From contig CAZCFZ010000093.1 in NCBI GenBank assembly GCA_964498065.1, positions 1 through 14,513 on the forward strand: a stretch of 14,513 nucleotides of DNA. The letters run 5' to 3'. The position numbers and the translations under genes are program-made. The notes under the pieces were generated by a model that did no database searches, had not been told where the DNA came from, and worked only from the letters and a program-made list of their open reading frames with translations. Shown here piece by piece: positions 1 through 5,641 of this stretch. How positions within the stretch are numbered: position 1 is the first letter of the stretch; each line of letters begins with the position of its first letter. The DNA comes from FEN-1297 sp964498065. GTDB taxonomy: Bacteria > Bacteroidota > Ignavibacteria > Ignavibacteriales > Ignavibacteriaceae.

Positions 1-697
1 AAGAGATTTACATGAATGGAGAGAGAATTATCTTGCACAAATTTTAAAAAATAAATTTCTTGACTCGGCAAAAATCAGTAATCAGGAGTTATATAATTAT
101 TATCGAAGATATAACCATGATAACTTTTACCCCGAAGAAGTAAATATAGTAGAAGTGTTTAACCGTAATACTCAAGTTATAGACAAAATATTGAATGATT
201 TAAAAAAAGGTGTAGATATTAAGAAACTGGCTTTTATGTATACTCAAAGAAGCTGGACAAAAAAGGACAGCGGTGAATTTGGATATTTCCCTATTACTCT
301 GCATGGAGAAATAGGAAGAATTGCAGCTTCAATGAAGGTTGGGGATGTTTACGGTCCGTTAAAAATTAAGGGGGGATATTCCATATTTAAACTTATAGGT
401 AAAAGGGCTGCAAGAAAAGAATTAGCGCAGCCGTTTGACAAAGTTAAGGATGACCTTAGAAGAAATTTAGAGATACAAAAAGAGCATAAGGCAATTACTG
501 ATTATACCGTAAAACTTGCCCAAAAATTCGGTATAGTTATAAATGGTCCTGTGTTGAGACAAATTCCGGTAACTCAAGTAAATGCTTTCGGATTTCGTTA
601 TTTGGGTTTCGGGGGAAGATTAACGGCAGCACCTTTGATGACGCCTAATGTTGATTGGGTTGAGCCTTATTTAAAAAGCCTTAATATAAATCCTTGA
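1..697 (+). CDS. Parvulin-type peptidyl-prolyl isomerase/foldase, 3' part only
   Basis: The frame is open from base 2 to the TGA at 695-697 with no stop, so the gene begins before the window; the GTG at 155 is internal. About 231 residues are visible. Residues 1-45 are charged and helical, like the SurA/PrsA chaperone region before the isomerase domain. A parvulin domain follows (about 46-140): a helix ending in KLAFMYTQ, then DSGEFGYF, then ASMKVGDVYGPLKIKGGYSIFKL. This is the usual order of lA..yS, GdlG.f, lkvG.i..p and Gy.i.kl. A tail of about 90 residues follows, rich in Gly, Pro and aromatics. Family members fold outer-membrane or secreted proteins in the periplasm; the signal peptide would lie outside the window. 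The two histidines usual in active parvulins (xHIL and GYHI) appear to be replaced (NIVEV and GYSI), so it may be a chaperone rather than an active isomerase. Confident of the family, not of activity. Confidence 0.85.
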   Translation, partial: RDLHEWRENYLAQILKNKFLDSAKISNQELYNYYRRYNHDNFYPEEVNIVEVFNRNTQVIDKILNDLKKGVDIKKLAFMYTQRSWTKKDSGEFGYFPITLHGEIGRIAASMKVGDVYGPLKIKGGYSIFKLIGKRAARKELAQPFDKVKDDLRRNLEIQKEHKAITDYTVKLAQKFGIVINGPVLRQIPVTQVNAFGFRYLGFGGRLTAAPLMTPNVDWVEPYLKSLNINP

Positions 698-724
698 TAG
701 AATTTTATAATTATGTATATTGAG

Positions 725-753
725 AGTGAATAATTTTAATAATTTAATTCACT
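725..753. repeat. Inverted repeat between the foldase and carbamoyltransferase genes
   Basis: A perfect 7-bp inverted repeat, AGTGAAT (725-731) and ATTCACT (747-753), has a 15-nt AT-only spacer and ends 6 nt before the carbamoyltransferase ATG at 760. The RNA form would be a hairpin directly over the ribosome-binding region of a gene with no Shine-Dalgarno sequence. It could be an operator, a translation-control hairpin or a weak terminator; nothing here decides between them. Confidence 0.35.
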
Positions 754-759
754 TTAAAA

Positions 760-2577
760 ATGTATATTTTAGGTTTATCTGCTTTTTATCATGATAGTGC
801 AGCCTGCCTGGTTAAGGATGGAAAAATAATTGCAGCCGCTCAAGAAGAACGGTTTACAAGGAAGAAGCATGATTATAATTTTCCAATAAATGCCGTTAAG
901 TTTTGTTTGAAATACGCCGGAATTACTTCATCGCAATTAGAGTTAGTTGCTTTCTACGATAAACCTTTTCTTAAGTTCGAACGCCTACTTGAAACTTATT
1001 TAACTTACTCGCCGGCGGGGATTAAATCTTTTATTAAAGCAATGCCCCTGTGGATTAAGCAGAAACTCTGGATGAAAGATTATATTCAAAAAGAATTGTC
1101 TTTTGACGGGAAGATAATATTTCCCGAACATCATGAATCTCACGCAGCATCGGCATTTTACCCATCTCCTTTTCAGGAGGCTGCAATTTTAACAATGGAT
1201 GGGGTGGGGGAATGGACAACTACAAGTTTCGGTATCGGCAAAGGTAATGAATTTGAGCTTATTGAAGAAATAAAATTCCCGCATTCATTAGGCTTACTTT
1301 ATTCTGCCTTTACATATTATACTGGTTTCAAAGTAAACTCCGGCGAATATAAGGTAATGGGACTTGCACCATATGGAGAACCGAAATATAAAGAATTAAT
1401 TTTGCGCGAATTAATAGACGTTAAAGAAGACGGTTCGTTTAAATTGAATATGGAGTACTTTAATTACTGCGCCGGGCTTACAATGACTAATGATAAGTTT
1501 AATAAATTATTCGGAGGCAGACCAAGAAAACCGGAATCAAATCTTACTCAAAAAGAAATGGATTTAGCCCGTTCGCTTCAAGATATAACTGAGGAGATTG
1601 TTATGAAGATAGGCAAATATGTTTATAAAAAAACCGGGATGAAAAATCTTACTCTTGCCGGCGGTGTTGCTTTAAACTGCGTTGCAAATGGAAAATTATT
1701 ACGCGAAGGACCATTTGAAAATATCTGGATTCAACCTGCCGCCGGAGATGCCGGCGGTGCTTTAGGCGCTGCTTTTGCAGGATGGTATAAGTATCTTAAC
1801 AATCCTAGAAAAACGTCTGGAGAAGAGGATTCTCAACAGGGTTCTTATCTCGGACCTGAATACACTGATGAAGAAATATTAGATTTTTTTAGTCGAGATG
1901 GAATTGTTTATCATAAAATTGATCGGGATAAAATTCCGGATACTGCCTCTGATTTAATTGCACAGGAAAAAGTTATCGGCTGGTTTCAGGGGAGAATGGA
2001 ATTTGGACCCAGAGCACTTGGAGCTAGATCAATAATCGGGGATGCCCGTTCACCTAAAATGCAGGAAGTTATGAATTTAAAAATAAAATTTAGGGAAAGC
2101 TTCCGGCCGTTTGCTCCATCAGTTCTTGCAGAAAATGTTTCGGATTATTTTAATATTAAAACCAAAAGCCCATATATGCTTCTTGTTGCCGATGTTATAG
2201 AAAAAAGAAGAAAAATTATGAGCGAAAAGGAAAAATCGCTATTCGGAATAGAAAAGTTGAATGTTGCTAGATCAGATATCCCTGCTGTAACTCATATAGA
2301 TTATTCAGCAAGAATTCAAACTGTGCATAAGGAAACTAATCCATTATTTTATAATTTAATATCTAATTTTAGAAACAAATACGGATACGCTGTTGTTATT
2401 AATACGTCATTCAACGTTAGGGGCGAGCCGATTGTTTGTACACCGGAAGATGCCTATAAGTGTTTTATGAGAACAAATATGGATCATCTTATCATCGGAA
2501 ATTTCCTTCTGAATAAAGATGAACAACAATCGCTTGTTAATGATTCGAACTGGAAAAAAGAATTCGTACTTGATTAA
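760..2577 (+). CDS. O-carbamoyltransferase, NodU/CmcH/SxtI family
   Basis: 605 residues, full length for the family (NodU, CmcH, TobZ and SxtI are about 550-615). Family enzymes make carbamoyl-adenylate from carbamoyl phosphate and ATP and pass the carbamoyl group to a hydroxyl on a sugar or metabolite. The N-terminal Kae1-like domain opens with YILGLSAFYHDSAACL. The metal and carbamoyl-phosphate residues are present: HHESH (H124/H128), TMDGVGEW (D147) and AAGDAGGALG (D330), with LAGGVALNC at 299-307. The C-terminal domain has the signatures GRMEFGPRALGARSI (411-425), FRESFRPFAPS (444-454) and INTSFNVRGEPIV (547-559). No core motif is missing, so it should be active. Translation starts at ATG 760 with an A-rich leader and no SD. 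The next genes (SxtJ-like, SxtK-like) are the usual partners of this family, and the glycosyltransferase at 3416 suggests a glycan acceptor. The acceptor itself cannot be read from the sequence. Confidence 0.95.
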   Translation: MYILGLSAFYHDSAACLVKDGKIIAAAQEERFTRKKHDYNFPINAVKFCLKYAGITSSQLELVAFYDKPFLKFERLLETYLTYSPAGIKSFIKAMPLWIKQKLWMKDYIQKELSFDGKIIFPEHHESHAASAFYPSPFQEAAILTMDGVGEWTTTSFGIGKGNEFELIEEIKFPHSLGLLYSAFTYYTGFKVNSGEYKVMGLAPYGEPKYKELILRELIDVKEDGSFKLNMEYFNYCAGLTMTNDKFNKLFGGRPRKPESNLTQKEMDLARSLQDITEEIVMKIGKYVYKKTGMKNLTLAGGVALNCVANGKLLREGPFENIWIQPAAGDAGGALGAAFAGWYKYLNNPRKTSGEEDSQQGSYLGPEYTDEEILDFFSRDGIVYHKIDRDKIPDTASDLIAQEKVIGWFQGRMEFGPRALGARSIIGDARSPKMQEVMNLKIKFRESFRPFAPSVLAENVSDYFNIKTKSPYMLLVADVIEKRRKIMSEKEKSLFGIEKLNVARSDIPAVTHIDYSARIQTVHKETNPLFYNLISNFRNKYGYAVVINTSFNVRGEPIVCTPEDAYKCFMRTNMDHLIIGNFLLNKDEQQSLVNDSNWKKEFVLD

Positions 2578-2595
2578 TTAATTCAATTAAAATTT

Positions 2596-3012
2596 ATGAT
2601 ACTGGATGAAATAAAAGAAATAAAGGAATCAAAAAAAGATTTAAGAAAATTCGGCTTAACAATTGGTATAGCTTTCTTATTGCTTGCAGTATTATTATTT
2701 ATTACTAAGAAAAATTCTTTCCCCTATTTCGGAACTATTGGGGTTTTACTTATCATAATAGGTTTAGCTGTTCCGGGAATATTAAAACCGTTTAATAAAA
2801 TTTGGATGTCGTTATCAATCATACTTGGTTGGATAATGACCAGGGTAATTTTAACTATTTTATTTTATTTTGCAATAACACCAATCGGATTATTGGTAAA
2901 ATTGATTAGAAAAGATTTTCTTGATCTAAAAATTGATAAATCGAAAAATTCATACTGGCAAAAACGTGAAAAGAAGAAATTTGATCCAGTAGATTATGAA
3001 AGACAGTTTTAG
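2596..3012 (+). CDS. SxtJ-family membrane protein
   Basis: 138 residues, close to SxtJ (about 135). After a charged N-terminus (EIKEIKESKKDLRKFG, 5-20) come hydrophobic segments at about 20-36 and 45-62, and a long one at about 72-103 that may be one or two spans. The cytosolic tail is basic and ends in NSYWQKREKKKFDPVDYERQF-like residues (118-138); the aromatic-Trp-Arg...Pro...Tyr-Glu-Arg-Gln-Phe pattern is what I recognise as SxtJ. It starts 18 nt after the carbamoyltransferase stop, so the two are almost certainly cotranscribed. The biochemical role of SxtJ proteins is unknown. Its constant pairing with carbamoyltransferases suggests it anchors the soluble enzyme at the inner membrane or presents a membrane-bound acceptor. 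Family call is firm; function is inference. Confidence 0.85.
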   Translation: MILDEIKEIKESKKDLRKFGLTIGIAFLLLAVLLFITKKNSFPYFGTIGVLLIIIGLAVPGILKPFNKIWMSLSIILGWIMTRVILTILFYFAITPIGLLVKLIRKDFLDLKIDKSKNSYWQKREKKKFDPVDYERQF

Positions 3013-3064
3013 CTTCTTTGAAGGACAGTAAATATTTTAATTCTGATTTTAACATGAGGTGTAA

Positions 3065-3223
3065 ATGGGAAAATTATCAGTAGTGTCTGAATTATGGCAG
3101 TTTTTAAAAGTAAGAAAAAAATGGTGGCTGGCTCCTATTTTAATATTTTTATTGTTGCTCGGTGCTTTAATTGTGATAACTCAGGGCTCGGCCTTAGCCC
3201 CATTTATATATTCGTTATTTTAA
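3065..3223 (+). CDS. SxtK/DUF5989-like single-span membrane peptide
   Basis: A 52-residue reading frame, ATG at 3065-3067 and TAA at 3221-3223, with a good Shine-Dalgarno (GAGGT, 3056-3060) 4 nt upstream. The N-terminus reads MGKLSVVSELWQFLKVRKKW, an amphipathic helix with a basic Arg-Lys-Lys-Trp-Trp boundary. One transmembrane segment follows (about residues 22-38, Ala-Pro-Ile-Leu to Ile-Val-Ile), then a short outside tail, Thr-Gln-Gly-Ser-Ala-Leu-Ala-Pro-Phe-Ile-Tyr. The Glu-Leu-Trp-x-Phe-Leu...Lys-Lys-Trp-Trp-Leu and Gly-Ser-Ala-x-Ala-Pro-Phe-Ile-Tyr patterns match the small DUF5989/SxtK proteins that follow SxtJ (SxtK is about 54 residues). It lies third in the same order as sxtI-sxtJ-sxtK. 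It is easily missed by gene finders because of its length. Function is unknown; a membrane subunit of the carbamoylation complex is the natural guess. Confidence 0.85.
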   Translation: MGKLSVVSELWQFLKVRKKWWLAPILIFLLLLGALIVITQGSALAPFIYSLF

Positions 3224-3263
3224 TTTATTTGTAAAAACTGCAAATGATTAAAGAATTTTATTT

Positions 3264-3410
3264 ATGATTAAAAAAGAAAAGATAAAAATTAAGGCGAAGA
3301 AAAAACGTATTCCTTTACCTCAAAAACCGCCTAAAGTGGAGCCGGATAAAAATGCTTATTTTCGCAACAAGGAAAAAGATAAACAAAGAAAAAATAAAGA
3401 AGAGGAATAA
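3264..3410 (+). CDS. Small lysine-rich protein of unknown function
   Basis: A 48-residue frame from ATG 3264 to TAA 3408-3410, between the SxtK-like peptide (40 nt away) and the glycosyltransferase (5 nt away). The first half is strongly basic (IKKEKIKIKAKKKR), the middle is Pro-rich (IPLPQKPPKVEP), and the tail is charged (NKEKDKQRKNKEEE). It has no hydrophobic segment or Cys, so it is probably a disordered, soluble, cytosolic peptide. I recognise no family. No SD is visible before the ATG; a seven-codon frame opening at 3244 ends at 3267, overlapping this start (TTATGAT), which would allow translational coupling. Position and spacing favour a real gene, but AT-rich lysine-rich DNA can give such frames by chance. 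Confidence 0.55.
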   Translation: MIKKEKIKIKAKKKRIPLPQKPPKVEPDKNAYFRNKEKDKQRKNKEEE

Positions 3411-3415
3411 CAAAG

Positions 3416-4228
3416 ATGATACAAGTCTCTGTTATTCTTGCTTTTTACAACCGGCCGGATTATTTAAAGTTAGTTTTGGCGGGCTTTGAAAGACAAACTT
3501 TCAGAAATTTCGAAATTATAGTTGCGGATGACGGATCAAATCCGGAAGTCGTCCGCGATGTCGAGAAAATTTCCAAACCACTCTCATTCCCATTAACACA
3601 TCTTTGGCAGGAGGATTACGGCTTTCGCAAAAATAAAATGTTAAACAGAGCGATTATTTCTGCCAATTCCGGATTACTTATATTTATTGATGCTGATTGT
3701 GTACCGCATTCCGAATTTGTAAAGGAACATTATAAAAGTAGGAAAAATGGAATTTGTTTTACGGGACGGAGAGTAAATTTATCACAAAAATTTACAGATC
3801 TTTTAACGCCGCAAAAGATCAAAGACGGATTTTTGGAAAACAGCAAATTTAAACTCATTAGTGACGGATTTTTTGGACGGTCTTTTGATGTCGAGAAAGG
3901 ATTTTATTTTAGGAATAAATTTTTAAGAGAATATTTTAACTCTAAAAAGAGAGGATTGCTGGGCTGCAATTTTTCAATTAATAAAGAAGATATTTTGAAG
4001 ATTAATGGCTTTGATGAAAGATATGAAGCCCCATCGGTAGGTGAGGATTCCGATGTTGAATACAGGTTGAATTTATGCGGAATTAAAACGTTATCTCTTA
4101 ACAATATTGCGGTTCAATATCATTTATTCCATAAACTTCAAAACCGTCCTCAAAAAAACTTGGATTTGTTCGAAGCTGTTAAAAAAAATGGTACTTATTA
4201 TACTCAATTTGGAATTAAAAAAACCTAA
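3416..4228 (+). CDS. Family 2 glycosyltransferase with galactosyltransferase-like C-terminus
   Basis: 270 residues. The GT-A nucleotide-sugar fold begins at once: VSVILAFYNRPDYLKLVL (4-21), RQTFRNFEIIVADDGS (27-41), then the DxD metal site IDADCVP (D92/D94). The second half has LLGCNFSINKEDILKINGFDE (181-201) followed by GEDSDVEYRL (209-218), the acceptor and catalytic-base region of GT2 enzymes with a GT7-like C-terminal part. There is no membrane segment, so it is probably a peripheral cytosolic enzyme making surface polysaccharide, lipopolysaccharide or a glycolipid. An SD-like GAGG (3402-3405) precedes ATG 3416, and the gap to the small basic gene is 5 nt, so it belongs to the carbamoyltransferase operon. 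Donor and acceptor are unknown. A sugar that is later (or earlier) carbamoylated by the first gene of the operon is the simplest reading. Confidence 0.9.
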   Translation: MIQVSVILAFYNRPDYLKLVLAGFERQTFRNFEIIVADDGSNPEVVRDVEKISKPLSFPLTHLWQEDYGFRKNKMLNRAIISANSGLLIFIDADCVPHSEFVKEHYKSRKNGICFTGRRVNLSQKFTDLLTPQKIKDGFLENSKFKLISDGFFGRSFDVEKGFYFRNKFLREYFNSKKRGLLGCNFSINKEDILKINGFDERYEAPSVGEDSDVEYRLNLCGIKTLSLNNIAVQYHLFHKLQNRPQKNLDLFEAVKKNGTYYTQFGIKKT

Positions 4229-4234
4229 TAGTAA

Positions 4235-4265
4235 TTGTAATATGCTCAATTTCCTTCCTTATAAT
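4235..4265 (+). promoter_or_regulatory. Possible promoter for the secreted-protein gene at 4345
   Basis: TTGTAA (4235-4240) and a perfect TATAAT (4260-4265) are separated by 19 nt, longer than the ideal 17. The predicted start would leave a leader of about 70 nt before ATG 4345. In AT-rich DNA a TATAAT alone is weak evidence, and FCB-group housekeeping promoters can differ from this consensus. Confidence 0.3.
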
Positions 4266-4344
4266 TCCAACCTGTTTTATATTAAAAGCACGAACTTATG
4301 ATTTTATTAGAATACTGTATTAAAGAGAAATTTGGAGAATTATA

Positions 4345-4914
4345 ATGAAAAAAATAATTATTATTATTTTACTCGGATTATCTTCAATGTTTGCCCAAAA
4401 CGAAAACAACGGTAAAATTAGTTTTTTATTTAACGGGGAAAATATCAAACTTCCAATTAGTTCAATTACTCTTACAAAACGAAATGATATTTTACTAAGT
4501 TTAAGATGTGAATATAACGGGCAAAAGAAGCAGCAGATGATAGGATTTGATATTGCACTCAAGGAATTATCTGCCAATTCAAGTGCTCTGTTGAATGAAG
4601 GAACGCATATAAATATTGATACTAGAGACAAGGTGAATCTTTCCGGACAAGACCTGACAGTATGGTTCGGTATGGATAAAAGTGAAAGTAGAAATTCGGA
4701 AGGGGAAACCGCAAACTATAGTGTTTTTGGAAAAGGACAAAAGGCAAATTGGCAAATAACTTCCAAATCTTTTAAACTTGTTATAACCAAAGTCGAGTAT
4801 ATCAAAAATAAGCTGAGAATTACCGGAAAGTTTAACGGCTCTTTCAGTTCTACAATTACACCCAAAGGGAAAGTCGCCGAAATAAAAAACGGAATATTTA
4901 CAATAATAATTTGA
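4345..4914 (+). CDS. Secreted protein of unknown function
   Basis: 189 residues with a clear type I signal peptide: MKK, a hydrophobic Ile/Leu stretch (4-12), and a probable cut after SMFA (residue 17) before QNENN. There is no lipobox. The mature part alternates hydrophobic and polar residues and looks all-beta: KISFLFNGENIKLPISSITL (24-43), QMIGFDIALKEL (64-75), FKLVITKVEYIKNKLRITGKF (143-163). It has one cysteine (54) and no catalytic motif or sorting domain I recognise. The start is well supported by GGAG (4334-4337), 7 nt before the ATG. It follows the glycosyltransferase by 116 nt and probably has its own promoter. The last part (KLRITGKFNGSFSS) resembles the closing strands of small beta-sandwich domains, but this is not enough for a functional claim. 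Confidence 0.75.
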   Translation: MKKIIIIILLGLSSMFAQNENNGKISFLFNGENIKLPISSITLTKRNDILLSLRCEYNGQKKQQMIGFDIALKELSANSSALLNEGTHINIDTRDKVNLSGQDLTVWFGMDKSESRNSEGETANYSVFGKGQKANWQITSKSFKLVITKVEYIKNKLRITGKFNGSFSSTITPKGKVAEIKNGIFTIII

Positions 4915-4995
4915 TAGTTGTTTACTTACGTTAAATTAAGTATCTGATGTGACTTTTAACACCCCATAGTATCTATTGTTGAACAGTTTGGTTTA

Positions 4996-5071
4996 TTAAT
5001 TTAAATTAAAAATAAATAAATCCTTTTATAGTAAAATAAGGGATTTTATTTATTAGCTAATAATTTAAATT
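4996..5071. promoter_or_regulatory. Two AT palindromes upstream of the Lrp-type gene
   Basis: A perfect 14-bp palindrome, TTAATTTAAATTAA, lies at 4996-5009. Its core TAATTTAAATT (4997-5007) recurs at 5061-5071, 64 bp away, close to six helical turns. Both lie upstream of the best promoter candidate for the regulator. Lrp/AsnC proteins bind phased AT-rich partial palindromes and often control themselves, so these are candidate operator sites. The base composition makes chance repeats likely. Confidence 0.3.
5011..5054 (+). terminator. Possible terminator hairpin after the secreted-protein gene
   Basis: AATAAATAAATCC (5011-5023) can pair with GGGATTTTATTTATT (5040-5054) apart from a two-base bulge. 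The inner TTTTA and TAAAA can pair around TAG. The 3' arm is T-rich. It stands about 100 nt after the stop at 4914 and upstream of the Lrp promoter candidate. The low GC content of the stem makes it uncertain. Confidence 0.35.
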
Positions 5072-5086
5072 CCCTCCGTTTCATAG

Positions 5087-5115
5087 TTGCTTCACAAAAC
5101 TGAATGCCTTATATT
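5087..5115 (+). promoter_or_regulatory. Candidate promoter for the Lrp-glnA pair
   Basis: TTGCTT (5087-5092) and TATATT (5110-5115) are spaced by exactly 17 nt; the -10 element matches TATAAT in 5 of 6 positions. Transcription would start near 5122, about 37 nt before ATG 5159. This is the best sigma70-like promoter I can see in the window. Confidence 0.45.
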
Positions 5116-5158
5116 TCAAGCCAATAATTTGTTAATTCCTAAAAAAATAAGGTAACCA

Positions 5159-5605
5159 ATGTTAGACGACTTAGATATTAAAATTCTAAATACTCTCCAA
5201 AAAAACGGACGAACCAAGAGAAATGTAATAGCCGAATCTATTGGTTTATCAATTCCCTCGGTAAGTGAAAGACTCCATAAGTTGGAAGAAAGAGGAATTA
5301 TCGAAGGATATTTTGCAAAGGTAAATAAAAAAGCTTTTGGGTATGATATAATGGCATATATCCTTGTTACTATGGAATCCTCAAAGTTTTATAAAACTCT
5401 TACATCAAAAGTTGAAAAAGTTACACAAATTATAGAATGCCATTCGGTTCTGGGCGAAGGCTCTCATCTTTTAAAAGCAATTGTTAAAAATACTGAGTCT
5501 CTGGAGAAACTCTTAAATGAAATCCAGTCATGGCCTGGTGTTGTTTCTACAAAAACAACATTCGTTTTATCTACAATTAAAGAAACAACTGAAATAGAAA
5601 TCTAA
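5159..5605 (+). CDS. Lrp/AsnC-family transcriptional regulator
   Basis: 148 residues, normal family length. Residues 4-52 are the winged helix-turn-helix (DDLDIKILNTLQKNGRTKRN, then ESIGLSIPSVSERLHKLEER, then GIIEGYFA). Residues 60-140 are the alpha/beta RAM effector domain (YDIMAYILVTM, then VTQIIECHSVLGEGSHLLKA, then SWPGVVSTKTTFVLSTI). In many Lrp proteins the effector loop reads G-x-x-D; here the equivalent stretch is LGEGSH, so the usual Asp appears to be His. AAGG (5149-5152), 6 nt before ATG 5159, supports the start. Glutamine synthetase begins 36 nt after the stop with no terminator between, so the two are probably cotranscribed and this protein likely controls glnA and itself in response to an amino acid. 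The effector is not predictable from sequence. Confidence 0.93.
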   Translation: MLDDLDIKILNTLQKNGRTKRNVIAESIGLSIPSVSERLHKLEERGIIEGYFAKVNKKAFGYDIMAYILVTMESSKFYKTLTSKVEKVTQIIECHSVLGEGSHLLKAIVKNTESLEKLLNEIQSWPGVVSTKTTFVLSTIKETTEIEI

Positions 5606-5641
5606 TTAACATCTTTAAATAATAAATTATAAGGAAAGTAT

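Noticed and set aside
155..157. GTG as the start of the foldase gene
   Set aside because: The same frame is open back to base 2 and the upstream codons read as a charged helix that fits the family, so the gene begins before the window.
760..4228. A saxitoxin-type toxin biosynthesis cluster
   Set aside because: Only the I-J-K-like genes are present. There is no polyketide synthase-like SxtA, amidinotransferase, oxygenase or transporter in the window, and such modules occur in many bacteria that make no toxin.
3904..4301. Additional reading frames on both strands across the end of the glycosyltransferase gene
   Set aside because: They overlap a well-supported gene, have low-complexity AT-driven sequences with no recognisable motif, and no start signals.
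4320..4631. A minus-strand frame of about 100 codons opposite the secreted-protein gene
   Set aside because: It lies opposite a gene with a clear SD and signal peptide; its hydrophobic end is only the complement of the lysine/isoleucine-rich signal region.
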